Below, one piece after another: positions 4,418 through 5,967 of a DNA stretch of 5,967 nt. Both the position numbers and the translations under genes were made by a program. The notes under the pieces were generated by a model, which was not told the DNA's origin, ran no database searches, and saw nothing but the letters and a program-made list of their open reading frames with translations. The first letter of the stretch is position 1. Every line of letters begins with the position of its first letter. Source of the DNA: an uncultured Oscillospiraceae bacterium. Lineage in GTDB: Bacteria; Bacillota; Clostridia; Oscillospirales; Oscillospiraceae. The stretch spans positions 18,222 to 24,188 of the forward strand of contig CAJTUD010000042.1 of NCBI GenBank assembly GCA_910579725.1. Direction: 5' to 3'.

Positions 4418-5967
4418 ATGAAAAACCGTATTACCGCATTATTTCTGGCAATCGTCTCCATCCTCAGTATGCTGACGGCTCCCGCCAGCGCCGCCACGCG
4501 CAGCACCGCCGCGCCGGACACCATCAAGATGGAGGACTGCACCCACAACGGCGTATCCTACGTTTCCCCCAGCCTGGGGACGTGCTACCTCCACCAGATG
4601 ACCTTTGACTACAACAAACAGAGTACGATTGGCTTCTGCGCGGAAAAGGGCAAGGGTATGGGCTGGTCGCTGGAGGGACACACCTGGGATAATCCCCGGT
4701 CCATTTCAGATCCCACTGTATCGACCATGATGGCCTACTACTACGCCCACTCCACCGGCGTATTCACCGACGAGGCCCGCGCTCTGGGTGTGGACGATGT
4801 GTGGGACAGCGGCTACGCATGGACCATGAACGCTTGGGTACAGGCGATTATCTGGCGCTATAAGTCCGGTCTGCTCTCCGATCCCGTTGTGGCCTGCGCC
4901 GAGGAACTGCTGTGCGTTTACAACAATCTGGAGCATACCAGCTATACCAGTATTGACGATACCATGGACGGTAAATCGTTCCGCGACCGCGCCCAGTATA
5001 TTCTGGATTTGGGAAATCAGGGCGTATGGGGCGAGTGCAGCGTTTATGAGTTCAATTATGCCGGACCCGGCTCCAACTATCACCCCGCAAATGATGTGCA
5101 GGCCGTTATGGTGGGCGAGCTGAACATCACCCGCCAAAAATATGAGCTTACCGTCAAAAAGGTAGACAGTACCAACCCCAACAAGGGTCTTGCCGGGGCG
5201 CGGTTTATGGTACGTTCGGAAAACGGGACCTACTCAAAAGAAATCGTGACAGGGAGAGATGGGACTTATACCCTGTTCGGCCTGGATGCGGGCACTTATG
5301 CCGTGACCGAGCTGGAGGCCCCAGAGGGCTACGAGATCGACAACGCTGGACCGCAGTATGTTGTCCTGCCCAGCAATGGCAACAACACCGTGACCGTCAC
5401 CTTTGCGGATACCCCAACCATTACCGGCGAGGGCAGCATCCGCAAGGTGGACGCGGACGATCCCACCAAGGGCCTCGCCGGGGCGGTCATTAAAATTGAG
5501 GGCGTGGACAATGATTTTACCGGCACATATGTTACCGGAACCGGCGGCTATCTGACGGATGTACCCTGGAAGGATATGCCCATCGGCAGCTACACCGCCG
5601 AGGAAGTGACGCCCCCGGAGGGCTACACCAAAAGCCCCGATGTGAATAAGACTAAGCAGTCCTTCCGCTGGGACGGCAAGACCGACATCGCCCTTGTCTT
5701 TGAAAATGACGCCAAAGTGAAAGTCAAGCTGATTAAGCTGGACGACAGCGACAACCCCCTCCCCGGCGCGGTGTTCAACATCATCAAGGACGGCCAGATC
5801 ATCGGCACGGAGGCCACCAAAGCGGACGGCTCCATCACCGTCACCGATGTGACCGAGGGGATGTACGCTTTTGTGGAGGTGTCCGCCCCGGCTCCCTACG
5901 CCACCCTCACCGAGCCGGTCATCGCCCATGTGGATCAGGCCACTATCAACGGCGGCGGCACTGTCAC
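4418..5967 (+). CDS. Thioester-domain adhesin / SpaA-type pilin-like surface protein (5' part)
   Basis: Open to the right edge, 516 residues visible. ATG 4418 follows AGGAGG (4408-4413) by 4 nt, slightly short. Residues 1-25 are a signal peptide (hydrophobic core, APASA). Residues about 40-235 look like a thioester domain: GFCAEKG (Cys74) and WVQAIIW (Gln142) match the paired Cys and Q-A-x-I-W motifs that form an internal thioester in Gram-positive adhesins. Three SpaA/Cna_B-type repeats follow, at about 242-333, 339-431 and 433-516+. Each has a Lys near its start (Lys248 in KKVD, Lys343 in RKVD, Lys440 in IKLD) and a Glu near its end (Glu298 in TELEAPEGY, Glu396 in EEVTPPEGY, Glu487 in VEVSAPAPY), the expected partners for intramolecular isopeptide bonds. 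The C-terminus, where an LPxTG-like signal would lie, is outside the window. Likely role: a rigid, covalently binding surface adhesin or pilus tip, anchored by a sortase, possibly the one at 2438. Confidence 0.9.
   Translation, partial: MKNRITALFLAIVSILSMLTAPASAATRSTAAPDTIKMEDCTHNGVSYVSPSLGTCYLHQMTFDYNKQSTIGFCAEKGKGMGWSLEGHTWDNPRSISDPTVSTMMAYYYAHSTGVFTDEARALGVDDVWDSGYAWTMNAWVQAIIWRYKSGLLSDPVVACAEELLCVYNNLEHTSYTSIDDTMDGKSFRDRAQYILDLGNQGVWGECSVYEFNYAGPGSNYHPANDVQAVMVGELNITRQKYELTVKKVDSTNPNKGLAGARFMVRSENGTYSKEIVTGRDGTYTLFGLDAGTYAVTELEAPEGYEIDNAGPQYVVLPSNGNNTVTVTFADTPTITGEGSIRKVDADDPTKGLAGAVIKIEGVDNDFTGTYVTGTGGYLTDVPWKDMPIGSYTAEEVTPPEGYTKSPDVNKTKQSFRWDGKTDIALVFENDAKVKVKLIKLDDSDNPLPGAVFNIIKDGQIIGTEATKADGSITVTDVTEGMYAFVEVSAPAPYATLTEPVIAHVDQATINGGGTV

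Noticed and set aside
4228..4608. 126-codon + strand ORF beginning in palindrome copy 3
   Set aside because: It runs through a strong terminator and the adhesin ribosome binding site, overlaps the adhesin in another frame and lacks a Shine-Dalgarno sequence at its start.
5234..5929. 231-codon antisense ORF over the SpaA-type repeats
   Set aside because: It is a shadow of the repeat-bearing adhesin frame; its His/Gly/Val-rich pattern reflects the complement of Asp/Thr/Gly codons.

Overview
The window is GC-rich (roughly 60% by eye), with strong G/C preference at third codon positions, AGGAGG-type ribosome binding sites and tight gene spacing. It suggests a Gram-positive anaerobe of the Clostridia, such as a gut Oscillospiraceae or Lachnospiraceae member. 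That placement is inference from style and gene families; no taxonomic marker is present. All supported genes lie on the + strand.

Layout. Positions 1-265 hold the 3' end of an unidentified gene (stop at 127-129) and then a short open stretch in another frame. Positions 283-1152 encode an ArdC-like (antirestriction / ssDNA-binding type) protein whose zincin-like C-terminal half has lost its metal-binding residues. ArdC-type proteins are typical cargo of conjugative elements, so the window is probably part of an integrative conjugative element or a relative. Positions 1153-1493 are non-coding and unusually structured: a 161-nt imperfect inverted repeat with two perfect inner hairpins, a terminator, two more hairpins, and the first copy of a palindrome that recurs in this window.

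Positions 1494-5967 are a surface-protein cluster. It has a secreted protein with a C-terminal membrane anchor (1494-2441), a sortase overlapping it by an ATGA junction (2438-3253), a secreted Ig-like plus CAP-domain protein with its own strong promoter (3384-4166), and the first 516 residues of a large adhesin or pilin (4418 to the window end). The adhesin has an N-terminal thioester-type domain followed by at least three SpaA/Cna_B-type repeats. The simplest reading is that the element carries a cell-surface remodelling module whose sortase anchors or polymerises the adhesin. The adhesin's sorting signal lies beyond the window, so this is not proven.

The most interesting non-coding signal is a palindrome of about 30 nt (arms GAAATGCGTCTCAA / TTGAGACGCATTTC). 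It occurs three times, at 1436, 3258 and 4224, once at each boundary between transcriptional blocks of the surface cluster. It may be a shared operator, a processing site or a mobile palindromic repeat.
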